From Natrarchaeobius chitinivorans (GTDB lineage Archaea; Halobacteriota; Halobacteria; Halobacteriales; Natrialbaceae), in the NCBI RefSeq assembly GCF_003841505.1, contig NZ_REGA01000002.1, forward strand, positions 124,001 to 188,000: DNA of 64,000 bases, given 5' to 3'. Below the pieces are notes generated by a model. It was not told the origin of the DNA. It was given only the letters and a program-made list of their open reading frames with translations, and did not search any database. This document shows, in pieces, positions 51,769 to 60,948 of the stretch. A program made the translations under genes and the position numbers. Positions within the stretch are counted from its first letter, which is position 1. Each line of letters begins with the position of its first letter.

Positions 51769-53574
51769 ATGGCACGCGAACATTCGGTACTGGACGAGGA
51801 GCGTTCGGTCCGCGACGACGATGACACGACGGAAGACGGTGATAATACTGGATTACTCCACCGTCGATCGTACATGAAGCTGGCTGGCGTAACGACTGCA
51901 TCCGCGGCGCTTTCGGGGATGGCAAACGCCGGCGAAGAGTACGAAGAAATCACGGCACGCGGGCAAGTGATCAGGATCGGGCGGGGCGAGACGTACGAAA
52001 ACAAACTGTTCGATCTCACCAACGGAAACAGCGTCCTGTTGCTCGTCGAGGGGGGTAACTCCGTGATCCGGAACATCGGATTCAAGGGGCTCCACCGCGG
52101 CGACGGCTTTATGATCTCGATTACGGCCTCGAGCGGCGACGTACTGGTAGAAAACGTCTACCTCGGGGACGGATCGACGAAGGAAGGAGAGAGTTTCGTT
52201 CACGGACCGGGTGCAGTCTTCTATCACCGGGACGCATCGTGTGACGTCACCTTCCGGTATTGCAACGTCCAGGGGTGGCCGAACAACGGCTTTTACTGTT
52301 CGAATACCGCGTCCGGCGGTTCGGCCCGCTTCGAACACTGTTACGGGAAGAACAACGGGGTGAGCACCTACCGGGTCGCAGGCGGGAACGATGCGATTAC
52401 GAACTGCGTCGCTTACAACGACAACACTGATTACGGACCCGGCTGGGGTGGTTACGTCGAGGATGCCGGACGCCCCGTCTGGGTCTGGCCCGGCGGAACC
52501 GTGACGATCGAAAACTCGGAGTTTGCGAGCGGTGGCTACCCCTACTCGATGGTTCTCCGGGGTAGCGGGCGCGCCCGAATGAACGGCGGCGGCATTCGCG
52601 GTTCCGTTCAGGGCGGCGGACTCAGTCGTTCGAGCGTCTCGAGTTCGCCGGATCTCTCCGTTCCGGACGGGGTTCCGACGTCCGCCGAGGCGGCCGCCTC
52701 GGGCACCTCGAGTTCCGCACCGGACGACGAAGACACAGAACCGGCCGACGAGGACAGTTCCGCGGACGACGAACCGACGCTTCCCAACCTCGTGATCGTC
52801 GACGGCGATCCGTCCGACGTGACCCGCTACGAGTTCGACGTGACCGGGGACGTCGAGAAGTCGAACGAAGAGGGTGCCTCGATCGATCCGGAGGACGTAA
52901 TCGAGGGACGGTCGGTCCACGGTGTCGTCGCGGACTGGAAAGACGCGTTCCGGTTCAGCGGAGACCTGACCGAACTGACCGTCGACGGACCGGCGACGGT
53001 AACGGTAAACGGCGAGGAGATCGATCCGGACGAGTACGGCGAGGACCTGCCACACGTTCTCGAAACCGACGGCCGCGGCGCGCCGACGAGTTACGAGATC
53101 ACGGTCGACGGTTCGATCGAACTCGAGTCGACCGACGATCCGACGGAAGAGGCGACGACGATTTCCGGATCGACGGTCCAGAGTTCGGTTACCGATTCCA
53201 CCCAGCGGTTTCGCTTTTCGGGTGCAGTAACCGACGTGACGTTCACGGACGGCGAAGCGGCCGTGTTCGTCGACGGCGAGGAGATCGATCCGAGCGAGTA
53301 CGGAGATCACGAACTCCTCCCACACGCGCTCGTCATCGACGGAACTCACGCCGACGGGCCCAGCACGTACTCCTTCGAGGTGAGTGGCACGGTCGTGAAA
53401 TCCGACTATCGCGACGCGTCGATCGACGACGAAGACGTCATCGAGGAAGGGCGAGCGGTCCGCGGGAGCGTCGCGAACTGGCTCGACGCCTACTGGTTCG
53501 AGGGCGACATCGAATCGTTCAAGCTGGCCGGTAACGCGGCAGTCGACGTTCAGTACAACGCTCGCGGCCAGTGA
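51769..53574 (+). CDS. Tat-exported beta-helix protein with three C-terminal repeat domains
   Basis: A 601-residue protein. The Tat motif is LHRRSYMKLAG (about 30-40). Residues about 55-310 form a beta-helix region parallel to the gene at 50125, with shared blocks GETYENKLFDLTNGNSVLLL (as ENKLFDLTNG) and VENVYLGDGS. An acidic linker (DDEDTEPADEDSSADDE) leads to three repeats of about 75 residues, each with (S)YEFDVTGDVEKS-like start, a V-G-V-DW-DA-RFSG core and VNGEEIDPDEYG end (last one less complete). It is likely secreted and bound to the surface. The ATG at 51769 follows the shared promoter. Its stop TGA is supplied by a palindromic element. Confidence 0.8.
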   Translation: MAREHSVLDEERSVRDDDDTTEDGDNTGLLHRRSYMKLAGVTTASAALSGMANAGEEYEEITARGQVIRIGRGETYENKLFDLTNGNSVLLLVEGGNSVIRNIGFKGLHRGDGFMISITASSGDVLVENVYLGDGSTKEGESFVHGPGAVFYHRDASCDVTFRYCNVQGWPNNGFYCSNTASGGSARFEHCYGKNNGVSTYRVAGGNDAITNCVAYNDNTDYGPGWGGYVEDAGRPVWVWPGGTVTIENSEFASGGYPYSMVLRGSGRARMNGGGIRGSVQGGGLSRSSVSSSPDLSVPDGVPTSAEAAASGTSSSAPDDEDTEPADEDSSADDEPTLPNLVIVDGDPSDVTRYEFDVTGDVEKSNEEGASIDPEDVIEGRSVHGVVADWKDAFRFSGDLTELTVDGPATVTVNGEEIDPDEYGEDLPHVLETDGRGAPTSYEITVDGSIELESTDDPTEEATTISGSTVQSSVTDSTQRFRFSGAVTDVTFTDGEAAVFVDGEEIDPSEYGDHELLPHALVIDGTHADGPSTYSFEVSGTVVKSDYRDASIDDEDVIEEGRAVRGSVANWLDAYWFEGDIESFKLAGNAAVDVQYNARGQ

Positions 53575-53656
53575 TACGGTCTACTGTAGCGACGTCCCGG
53601 TGAGACCGAAGACGGGTTGCGGTTCCACCGGTAATGGTTTAGCATAATCCGTCTGA
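53572..53656. repeat. TGATACGG palindromic element, copy 6 (diverged)
   Basis: Left end TGATACGGTCTACTGTAGC and right end TAGCATAATCCGTCTGA. The middle is more diverged than in the other copies. Its first bases form the stop of the beta-helix gene. Confidence 0.7.
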
Positions 53657-53923
53657 TATCCCGTACTCGATAACACCGGTCGGGATCAGCCGACAAACGG
53701 CCGGTCGACTCTCCGAGTAAAAGTGGCTCCCGCGCCGAGAACAGCAAGCTGGCACGCGAACTGTTCCGGTACTGGATGACGGTCACCGGGAGCCACGCGA
53801 CACTACGGGCGGGGTAAATAAAAGTCCTTCTCGTATTCACGAACGACTTTTATAGCTGCCAGACGAAGCTAAACAATATCTGAGAGTGTGGTGTAAACTT
53901 CTCCAGGCGGGGGCTGTGACCGA
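53657..53923. other. Intergenic region around candidate RNA
   Basis: Apart from the candidate small RNA and its TATA box, no feature is seen. Confidence 0.3.
53719..53797 (-). ncRNA. Candidate small structured RNA
   Basis: On the minus strand the segment starts GTGGCTCCCG (53796-53787) and ends CGGGAGCCAC (53732-53723), a perfect 10-bp stem. A second stem GAACAG/CTGTTC lies inside. The right side is followed by TTTTACTC, a T-run that could end transcription. A TATA box TTTTATTTA (53816-53824, minus) lies 20-28 bp upstream of the first stem. This layout fits a short independent transcript of about 75 nt. No known RNA family is recognised. An alternative is a short peptide frame. Confidence 0.35.
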
Positions 53924-54523
53924 TCAATCGATCCGGGAGAGTCTGCCGTTGACCGACCGCTCGAGCCGACGGTTTCTGACGGTGTGGACGACCGACAACG
54001 CGAAGAAGGCGAGAACGACACTCCCGGCGACCGCGGCGAACGGAAGCGCCGAAAGCAGCGGAACGCCGAAAAACGCGCCGGCGACGACCGCTGCACCCGC
54101 GACGCTACATACACCGTACCACCGATCCCACCGATCCTGATGGTGAGAGTCGGTGTCCAGATACATCATCAGGAGGTCCGCGTTGTCCGCGAGTGAAATC
54201 AGGCCTCGGTCCTGATCGTATTCGACGATTCCGGCGTCGTCCATCTTGGGCAAGTGAGTCTGGTACAGCGCGACGTATACGCGCTTGCGCTGGTCGGAAC
54301 TGAGCGCGTTCACTTCCGTGTCGTTCTCCCAGGCGGCGATCTGTTCGGCGAGTTCACCGAGCGTAACGGTCTCCTCTGCCTCGAGCAGGTAGGCCAGAAC
54401 TTCTCGTCGTCGACGATTCTTCAGGAGTTCGAAAATGACGTCCTTCGAGAGCCCGTCGTCACCGTCGGAATCGGAGACTGAAGAGGAAATTTCGTCGGGG
54501 AGCGACGTATCGATCGACGACAT
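53924..54523 (-). CDS. DUF7344-type wHTH regulator with two membrane segments
   Basis: A 199-residue protein. Residues 25-115 form a winged helix typical of the haloarchaeal DUF7344 family: VIFELLKNRRRREVLAYLLE, VTLGELAEQIAAWEND, KRVYVALYQTHLPKMDDAGIVEYD. The C-terminal part has two hydrophobic segments (about 140-160 and 162-182) so it is membrane-bound, a common haloarchaeal arrangement. The ATG at 54523 gives MSSIDTSLPDE. Targets are unknown; the exported beta-helix genes are upstream neighbours. Confidence 0.85.
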   Translation of the reverse strand: MSSIDTSLPDEISSSVSDSDGDDGLSKDVIFELLKNRRRREVLAYLLEAEETVTLGELAEQIAAWENDTEVNALSSDQRKRVYVALYQTHLPKMDDAGIVEYDQDRGLISLADNADLLMMYLDTDSHHQDRWDRWYGVCSVAGAAVVAGAFFGVPLLSALPFAAVAGSVVLAFFALSVVHTVRNRRLERSVNGRLSRID

Positions 54524-55289
54524 TATCTCTGCCCTCCGGAAGGCGGCCACCTACTTCGACCACGTTTGCAGCGGTTTCGGTGGGTGAAACCACCACCAAA
54601 CTCTCGGGTTCGTGGGGGCCGCTTTACTCTCGAACGGCGGTTCGCAATCACGATTGACACACCAAGTTGTACACCAACAGTGACTCTCTTAAACACGGTC
54701 ACGTTTCGCACCCGCTGCAAAGGAGATACGGAACGACTTCGGGTGAGGGAGCGGCGCGTCGGTCGGCCCCACCAGCCGGCTCCGTTACAGGAGGTCTCCG
54801 ACAGTCGCTGGTATCGGTCGATTGCTCCACAGTATCCGCTGCGTACGTACCGCAGGGAGTCGAAAATCGAATCGACGACGGCGGCTGATATATGCGTCTG
54901 AAACACGGCAGTGATACAGAACGTTCGACTGCAGCGACATAAATTCGGGCGTCGGTTCGGGGGGGCAATCGACGTTTACGCAATGAAGTCGTGATTTATC
55001 GAGCGATACTCTTCGAACAATAGTGATGATTAATGTGGTGTGTTGCCATTCGACATCTTGGTCGAAGCGATCGACGGGACGCGCCGTCGGTCCGGTCGTC
55101 GCTTCGTCCGGTCACGACCGATGGGACACGGTCACGACACGAAAACTGACCGCCTCGAGCAGGCGGGTGGGACTCCGTGTCGTTCGTCTTCTTTCTCTCT
55201 TCGAAAGTCGACAATGAGGAAGTAAGTCGCTGTTTCCCGCGAAACCATGTGAACCCCTTACAGTCTCTGCAGGGTTTCGTCCGCTACTG
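54524..55289. other. Long intergenic region
   Basis: About 765 bp without a supported gene. A TTG-started minus-strand frame (54996-55214) has weak coding character and is not called. CTCTTAAACACGG near 54685 could be a promoter of something unseen. Confidence 0.4.
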
Positions 55290-56243
55290 ATGACACAGTC
55301 CATCATCGACCATACCAAAAGTGAGACCCAGCGAGCGGATGCCGAACTGTGTCCCGATTGTGAAACTGACACGATCGTCCACGATCCCGACCGCGGTGAG
55401 CGCGTCTGCAAGGAGTGTGGTCTCGTTCTGACCTCGGACCCGATCGATTACGGCCCCGAGTGGCGAGCGTTCAACGCGCAGGAACACGACGAACTCTCGC
55501 GCGTCGGTGCGCCGCTTACGCAATCGATGCACGACCGCGGGTTGACGACGACGATCGACTGGCGGAACAAGGACGCGAACGGTCACTCGATGTCGGCCGA
55601 GAAACACGGCCAGATACACCGGCTCCGAATCTGGCAGGAACGGATTCGGACGAAAAACGCCGGCGAACGAAACCTCAAGTACGCCCTCTCGGAGATCGAT
55701 CGGATGGTCAGCGCCCTCGGCGTGCCGAGTCCGGTCAAAGAAACGGCGAGCGTCATCTACCGCAGAGCCCTCGAACAGGATCTGATCCGTGGGCGGTCGA
55801 TCGAAGGCGTCGCGACCAGCGCCCTCTACACGGCCTGTCGAAAGGAGGACATTCCGCGGAGTCTCGAGGAGGTAACGTCAGTTTCACGCGTCGATCAACG
55901 CGAAATCGGCCGGACGTACCGATACATCGCGGACGAACTGAACATCAATCTGGAACCGACGAACCCGCGTCAGTTCGTTCCCCGGTTTTGCTCCGAACTC
56001 GACGTCGACAAGGGCGTCGAGTCGAAAGCCATCGAGATCATCGACCAGACGACCGAACAGGGACTGCACTCGGGGAAATCACCGACTGGGTTCGCTGCCG
56101 CCGCGATCTACGCCGCGGGCTTGCTCTGTGAGGAAACGATTCCCCAGCGCGCGGTCGCCGAAACCGCTCAGACGACCGTCGTTACCGTCCGCAACAGGTA
56201 CCGCGAACAACTCGAGGCGATCGATCAGACGGCGACTACATGA
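55290..56243 (+). CDS. tfb: Transcription initiation factor TFB
   Basis: A 317-residue TFIIB-type factor. The N-terminal zinc ribbon is CPDCETDTIVHDPDRGERVC (first and second Cys pairs, then CxxC as CKECG). The B-finger/linker has DYGPEWRAFNAQE, and two cyclin folds follow (HRLRIWQERIRT..., DQREIGRTYRYIADELN and GFAAAAIYAAGLL). It recruits RNA polymerase to TBP-bound promoters. Haloarchaea carry several TFBs; this one cannot be numbered from sequence alone. Confidence 0.93.
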   Translation: MTQSIIDHTKSETQRADAELCPDCETDTIVHDPDRGERVCKECGLVLTSDPIDYGPEWRAFNAQEHDELSRVGAPLTQSMHDRGLTTTIDWRNKDANGHSMSAEKHGQIHRLRIWQERIRTKNAGERNLKYALSEIDRMVSALGVPSPVKETASVIYRRALEQDLIRGRSIEGVATSALYTACRKEDIPRSLEEVTSVSRVDQREIGRTYRYIADELNINLEPTNPRQFVPRFCSELDVDKGVESKAIEIIDQTTEQGLHSGKSPTGFAAAAIYAAGLLCEETIPQRAVAETAQTTVVTVRNRYREQLEAIDQTATT

Positions 56244-56439
56244 TCGACCGCTCGTCGCCCCCGTATACCTCCTCGTTGACCAGCGCGTGGAGGTTCGCGT
56301 AGGGAACGAACGCGATGAACTCGTCGTCCTCGTCGTACAACTCGAGTCCCTTCTCTGCGTGATCGTACCGCTCACAGACGATCTGACCTTCCGGCAGGAT
56401 CGCACGGAACATACGAACGGGTACGGCCTCGACCGGCAT
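56236..56439 (-). CDS. Small haloarchaeal hypothetical protein
   Basis: A 67-residue protein, FRAILPEGQIVCERYDHAEK then EFIAFVPYANLHALVNEEVY. It looks like a beta-rich single domain found in haloarchaea only. It converges on tfb and overlaps its end by 8 bp. The function is unknown. Confidence 0.7.
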   Translation of the reverse strand: MPVEAVPVRMFRAILPEGQIVCERYDHAEKGLELYDEDDEFIAFVPYANLHALVNEEVYGGDERSIM

Positions 56440-56488
56440 ATAGTGTTGGACCGTTCCACGGAATTCGATCGGTCGAACCAGCTTCGTA

Positions 56489-56574
56489 TCATACGGTTTA
56501 CTGTACGTCGTTACCGGTGCGACCGTGGGACTGCTCCCGGTCGCGCCGGCACACAGTTACAGTAATCCGTATCA
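56489..56574. repeat. TGATACGG palindromic element, copy 7
   Basis: Left end TCATACGGTTTACTGTACGTC, right end CACAGTTACAGTAATCCGTATCA. The hairpin GGTGCGACCG / CGGTCGCGCCGG is clear. The last three bases (minus TGA) form the stop of the chemotaxis transducer gene. Confidence 0.88.
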
Positions 56575-58299
56575 GTGTTCGACGGTGAACGCCTCGAGTT
56601 GACCGCTCAGTTCGGTCGCACTTTCGGATAACGACCGCGTCGCGTCCGAAATATCGGCGATCGTCGCCGTCTGTTCTTCGACGGCGGCCGCTACGCTGCT
56701 CGTCTCCGTCAGCGTCCGTTCGCTCTGGGCGGTCGCATCGTCGACCATCGTTACGACCTGCTGACTCGAGCGGGCCTGTTCGTCCGTCGCCTCGTTGATC
56801 GACTGAACCCCTTCGTTCGCTTCCTGCACGCGATCGTCGATTTCCGAGAGGACCGCGAGACTCTCCTCGATCGTCTCGACGCCGTCGACGACGTCGCGTT
56901 GCATCGTCCGGATCTCGTCCAGCGCCTCCCGGGCCGACGCCTGGACGTTCCCCACCATCGCGTCGACGTCTCCGGTCGCGTCGCTCGTCTCCTCGGCGAG
57001 CGATTTGACCTCGTTTGCAACGACGGTGAACCGTTTCCCGTCTTCGCCCGCCCGGGCCGCTTCGACGGAGGCGTTGACCGCCAGCAGGTTCGTCTCCTCG
57101 GCGATCCGATCGATCAGTTCGACGATCTCACCGATCTCCGACAACTCGTCGTCGAGCGCCTCGATCCGGTCGACGATTGCATCGGAGCGACGTTCGATCC
57201 GGTCGAGTTCTTCCACCGCCTCGCTTGCAGTTTCCCGGCCGAACTGGGCCCGTTCGGCGGCTTCTTTGGAGACGTCGGCGACGCCATCGGCCGTCGACGC
57301 GATCTCCTCGACCGTCGCCGAGAGGTCACTCATCTCGCCGAGAACCTCTTCGAAGCGGTCGTTTTGCTCGTCCGTCGCAACCGAAATTTCCTCGGCCGAA
57401 CGGCTGACGTCGGCACTCGCCTGTTCGATCTGATCGACGCTCGTCGACACCTCCCGGCCGACCTCGTCGACCTCGTTCGCGAGCGTCTGTACGGTCCGAA
57501 GCGTCCCTTCGACGTCGTCGAGCATCCCGTTTAATCCCGACGCGATCTCCCGCATCGATTCGTGGCCGCTCTCGACTTCCACCCGGTGGGTGAAATCGCC
57601 GTCGGCACACCGCCCCAGTACCTCGCGGATCCGCTCGGCGTCCGCTTCGAGCGCCGCGTTTCGCTGTTCGACTCGCTCGCGCTGGCGTTCGATCCGTTCG
57701 CGGCTCTCCTCGAGTTCGTCGATCCGGCTCTGGAGAGCGGTCTGCATCTCCGAGAGCGAGCGACCGAACTCGCCGGGAACCGGCTCCTCTAGGACGTCGG
57801 CATCGAACTCCTCTCGAGCGAGCGCGTCCGCCTGCGCTGCCACCGTCGTCAGATACTCGTGCATCGACCCGAACGAACGCTGGAGATCACCGATTTCGTC
57901 GCTCTGGTCGGTTCGAGACGGTCGATCGTCGAGCTGTCCGTCGGCGATCCGGTCGGCCGTCTTTCGAGTGACTCGAATCGGATCGATCACGTCTCGCCGC
58001 GCGATCAGAAACGTGTTGACGAACGCGACGAGCGCGAGACCGAAGACGACAGCCGTCAGGGCGATCTGTTCCACCGGAAAGACCGCGAGTGCCTCCCACG
58101 GTCCGAGGAAGATCAGCGGCAACGCGAACACCGCGAGCGTCGAGAGGAACTGGAGGACGACCGCCGCCATGATCTTTCGCTCGAGGCTCTCGGCGACGCC
58201 AACCCGATCCATCGCGCTCCACAGCATCGATTCGTATTGCGACCGAATCGACGTCGTCCGGCCGTCGGAATCGTCGAGTCCTGATGAGACAGTCGACAT
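56572..58299 (-). CDS. Methyl-accepting chemotaxis transducer (Htr-like)
   Basis: A 575-residue protein. Two hydrophobic segments (about 45-65 and 78-100) are separated by only about ten residues, so there is almost no outside sensor domain. A HAMP domain follows ([20 protein letters not shown]), a second HAMP-like part with a heptad linker (about 190-260), and the signalling domain with the hairpin tip region [20 protein letters not shown]. Possible methylation Glu pairs flank the tip. A membrane-embedded or partner signal is expected. Its stop lies in a palindromic element. Confidence 0.88.
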   Translation of the reverse strand: MSTVSSGLDDSDGRTTSIRSQYESMLWSAMDRVGVAESLERKIMAAVVLQFLSTLAVFALPLIFLGPWEALAVFPVEQIALTAVVFGLALVAFVNTFLIARRDVIDPIRVTRKTADRIADGQLDDRPSRTDQSDEIGDLQRSFGSMHEYLTTVAAQADALAREEFDADVLEEPVPGEFGRSLSEMQTALQSRIDELEESRERIERQRERVEQRNAALEADAERIREVLGRCADGDFTHRVEVESGHESMREIASGLNGMLDDVEGTLRTVQTLANEVDEVGREVSTSVDQIEQASADVSRSAEEISVATDEQNDRFEEVLGEMSDLSATVEEIASTADGVADVSKEAAERAQFGRETASEAVEELDRIERRSDAIVDRIEALDDELSEIGEIVELIDRIAEETNLLAVNASVEAARAGEDGKRFTVVANEVKSLAEETSDATGDVDAMVGNVQASAREALDEIRTMQRDVVDGVETIEESLAVLSEIDDRVQEANEGVQSINEATDEQARSSQQVVTMVDDATAQSERTLTETSSVAAAVEEQTATIADISDATRSLSESATELSGQLEAFTVEH

Positions 58300-58496
58300 A
58301 CCCTGAAATTCGACAACGAGTACTTAACCGCAGTGGCAATTTCACACCTGCTGGAATTCTCCGACGGGGCTGTCGGACGAACGAGTCGGCCCACGACGGC
58401 CGGGTTCCGGTCCGTGCCACGGTGACCGGGTCCGCAAACGAAAGCGTGCGTTCGCGAGCGAAATCTGTTTACTGCCGCCGACGGTACCTCCGCGCA

Positions 58497-60446
58497 GTGA
58501 CCAACGATCGTTCCCCGCACGACGCCTCTTCAGGTGGAACTTCCAGCGGTTCCGAATCCGACGGAAGCGACAGTTCGACCGAAGACGAATTCGAGACCGA
58601 CGGAATTACGCTCGCGGAGTTTCACGAGGCCTGCCAGCGGGAGGGACGACCGGTTCTCACCGCCGGCGCGGTCGCACGAACCCTCGAGCAGCCCCACGAA
58701 GCCGTCAGCGAGCAACTCGAGACACTCGCCAAGCAGGGTGACCTCGAGCGGCTCTCGGTGTCGACGGACCCCGTCGTCTGGTATCCGAGCGAACTCGAGG
58801 ACCTGACCGATCGCGAGCGCGTGGTGATCTTCCCGAAACGGCGGGAGATCGTCGTCGACCGACCGGATCAGTTCACCCGCGCGCAACTGGCGCAGTTCGC
58901 CCACCTCGCGGACGCAAATGGTGAGGACGGATACCGGTACGTCGTCCGTCCCGAGGACGTCTGGCAGGCACCCCACGACTCCTTCGACGCGCTCGCGCGG
59001 ACGATGCGCCAGGCGCTCGGCCAGCGCTCCGAGGAACTCGAGGAGTGGGTCCACAGTCAGTGGGACCGCGCCCACCAGTTCCGACTGCGAACGCACGAGG
59101 ACGGCTACACCGTTCTCGAGGCGAAAAGTCCGGAGGTGATGGGCAACGTCGCCCGGCAGAAACTCGACGAGGAACACGTTCACGCGCCGATCTCCGAGTC
59201 CGAAGACTGGGTCCGGGAGGGGTCGGAGGCGGCCATCAAACGCTTGCTCTACGAGGCCGGCTACCCCGTCCAGGACCACCGCGACCTCGAGACCGGCGAG
59301 TCGCTGTCGGTCGACCTCCAGGTTTCCCTGCGTGAGTACCAGCAGACGTGGGTCGACCGCTTCGCGGAGGCCGGCGAGGGCGTCTTCGTCGGCCCGCCCG
59401 GCAGCGGCAAGACCGTCGCGGCGATGGGCGCGATGGCCCACGTCGAAGGGGAGACGCTCGTCCTCGTGCCGAGTCGCGACCTCGCCCGCCAGTGGGCCGA
59501 CGCCGTCGCGGAGTACACCTCCCTCGAGCCGAGCCAGATCGGCCAGTATCACGGCGGTCAGAAGAACGTCCGGCCGGTGACGATCGCGACCTACCAGATC
59601 GCGGGCATGGACCGCCACCGGTCGCTGTTCGACGACCGCGAGTGGGGGCTGGTGATCTTCGACGAGTGCCAGCACGTTCCCTCGGACGTCTACCGGCGGA
59701 GTACGCACCTCCAGTCTCGTCACCGTCTCGGCCTGTCGGCGTCGCCGATCCGGGAAGACGACCGCCAGACCGAGATATTCACGCTCGTCGGTCCGCCGAT
59801 CGGCACCGACTGGCAGGCACTGTTCGACGCCGGCTTCGTCGCAGAACCGGAACTCGAGATCAGGTACGTCCCGTGGGGCGACGACGAGCAGCGAAACACC
59901 TACACCTCCGCCGAGGGCCGCGAGAAGTACCGCATCGCCGCACGCAACCGCGGCAAGGTCGACGAGATCCGGTATCTGCTCTCGTCGCATCCGGATTCGA
60001 AAGCGCTCGTCTTCGTCGACTACCTCGAGCAGGGTCGGGACGTCGCCGCCGCGCTCGACGTCCCCTTCCTCAGCGGCGAGACGCCACACCACGAGCGCCG
60101 TCGGCTGCTCGAGGAGTTCAGACGTGACGAACGCGACCTGCTGGTCGTCTCCCGCGTCGGTGACGAGGGGATCGACCTCCCGACCGCCGACCTCGCTATC
60201 GTCGCCTCGGGGCTCGGCGGCTCGCGTCGACAAGGAACCCAGCGAGCGGGTCGAACGATGCGGCCGGCCGGCGGCGCGCTCGTCTACGTGCTCGCAACTC
60301 GCGGCAGCCGCGAGGAGGATTTCGCCCGGCGCCAGCTCCAGCACCTCGGGCGTAAGGGGATGACCGTCCGCGAGCGGACGCTCGAGCGATCCGGGGACGG
60401 AGACGACCGAGACTCACAAGCCGATGGGGAAACGTCGGAGACGTAA
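58497..60446 (+). CDS. XPB/Rad25-like superfamily 2 DNA helicase
   Basis: A 649-residue helicase. An N-terminal extension (about 270 residues) contains a winged-helix-like part (LTAGAVARTLEQPHEAVSEQ). The helicase core has the Q/Walker A region FVGPPGSGKTVAAMGAM, Walker B as VIFDECQHVPSD, motif III LSASPI, and motif VI QRAGRTMRP. The sequence QVSLREYQQTWVDRF matches the XPB opening. XPB enzymes open or translocate on DNA in repair. The GTG at 58497 is chosen because it lies about 25 bp after AAATCTGTTTACTG. It could be used with a Bax1-type nuclease elsewhere. Confidence 0.85.
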   Translation: MTNDRSPHDASSGGTSSGSESDGSDSSTEDEFETDGITLAEFHEACQREGRPVLTAGAVARTLEQPHEAVSEQLETLAKQGDLERLSVSTDPVVWYPSELEDLTDRERVVIFPKRREIVVDRPDQFTRAQLAQFAHLADANGEDGYRYVVRPEDVWQAPHDSFDALARTMRQALGQRSEELEEWVHSQWDRAHQFRLRTHEDGYTVLEAKSPEVMGNVARQKLDEEHVHAPISESEDWVREGSEAAIKRLLYEAGYPVQDHRDLETGESLSVDLQVSLREYQQTWVDRFAEAGEGVFVGPPGSGKTVAAMGAMAHVEGETLVLVPSRDLARQWADAVAEYTSLEPSQIGQYHGGQKNVRPVTIATYQIAGMDRHRSLFDDREWGLVIFDECQHVPSDVYRRSTHLQSRHRLGLSASPIREDDRQTEIFTLVGPPIGTDWQALFDAGFVAEPELEIRYVPWGDDEQRNTYTSAEGREKYRIAARNRGKVDEIRYLLSSHPDSKALVFVDYLEQGRDVAAALDVPFLSGETPHHERRRLLEEFRRDERDLLVVSRVGDEGIDLPTADLAIVASGLGGSRRQGTQRAGRTMRPAGGALVYVLATRGSREEDFARRQLQHLGRKGMTVRERTLERSGDGDDRDSQADGETSET

Positions 60447-60948
60447 GAAGACGGGGAAACGCAGGAGACGTGTTCTCGCCCCCGGCACTCGAGTTTCCTT
60501 GGCCCACCGACGAACGACAGCCACGGGATTCCTGGGCCCGCCGACGAGCGCCAATCACGGGATGCAGGTCCGACCGTCGGCTTTCGATTCGGCCAGAACG
60601 GTCACACTCGAGCACGGTTTACGGGCCGCTCGTCGAAGTTGTTCGTCGTAGAAGTGCGCTGGCTGGGATTTGAACAGTGCCTGAGAACCTGCTCGCTCCG
60701 CTCGCAGAACCGCAGTCTGATTCAAATCCAGTGGATCTTCTCGACTCACGGATGACGAGCACACGCTACGCGGTGCTCGTCGAAGTTGTTCGTCGTAGAA
60801 GTGCGCTGGCTGGGATTTGAATAACGCGAAGACGGTCCTGCTCGCTCACTTCGTTCGCTCGCAGGCTGCGACTTCTCTCGTTCAAATCCGAGAACGATTT
60901 TCACTGGACAGACGACTCGCTTCGCTCGTCGTTGTTGTCCAGTGAAAA
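60447..60948. other. Intergenic region beside tRNA-Gly
   Basis: Holds the tRNA-end repeats (see 60628-60821) and several GC hairpins such as CTCGCTCCGCTCGCAG-like and GCTCACTTCGTTCGCTC. No integrase gene or other coding sequence is recognised. Confidence 0.45.
60628..60821. repeat. Duplicated copies of the tRNA-Gly 3' end
   Basis: A 47-bp exact direct repeat at 60628-60674 and 60775-60821 ends with TGCGCTGGCTGGGATTTGAA, which is the last 20 nt of the tRNA-Gly gene at 60949-61019. Each copy is followed on the same strand by TTCAAATCC-like sequence, so each is also half of a palindrome. These look like attachment-site scars left by elements that integrated at the tRNA. Confidence 0.65.

Noticed and set aside
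51853-53349. A 498-codon frame on the minus strand
   Set aside because: Antisense to the exported beta-helix gene. No start signal or family.
54996-55214. A short minus-strand frame starting with TTG
   Set aside because: Weak codon bias, unusual start and no relation to any family; treated as non-coding.
58530-60344. A 604-codon frame on the minus strand
   Set aside because: It lies antisense to the XPB-like helicase with all helicase motifs on the plus strand.
60555-60764. A minus-strand frame over the tRNA-end repeats, as an integrase remnant
   Set aside because: Its sequence is simply the translated tRNA 3' end repeats; no integrase motifs are present.
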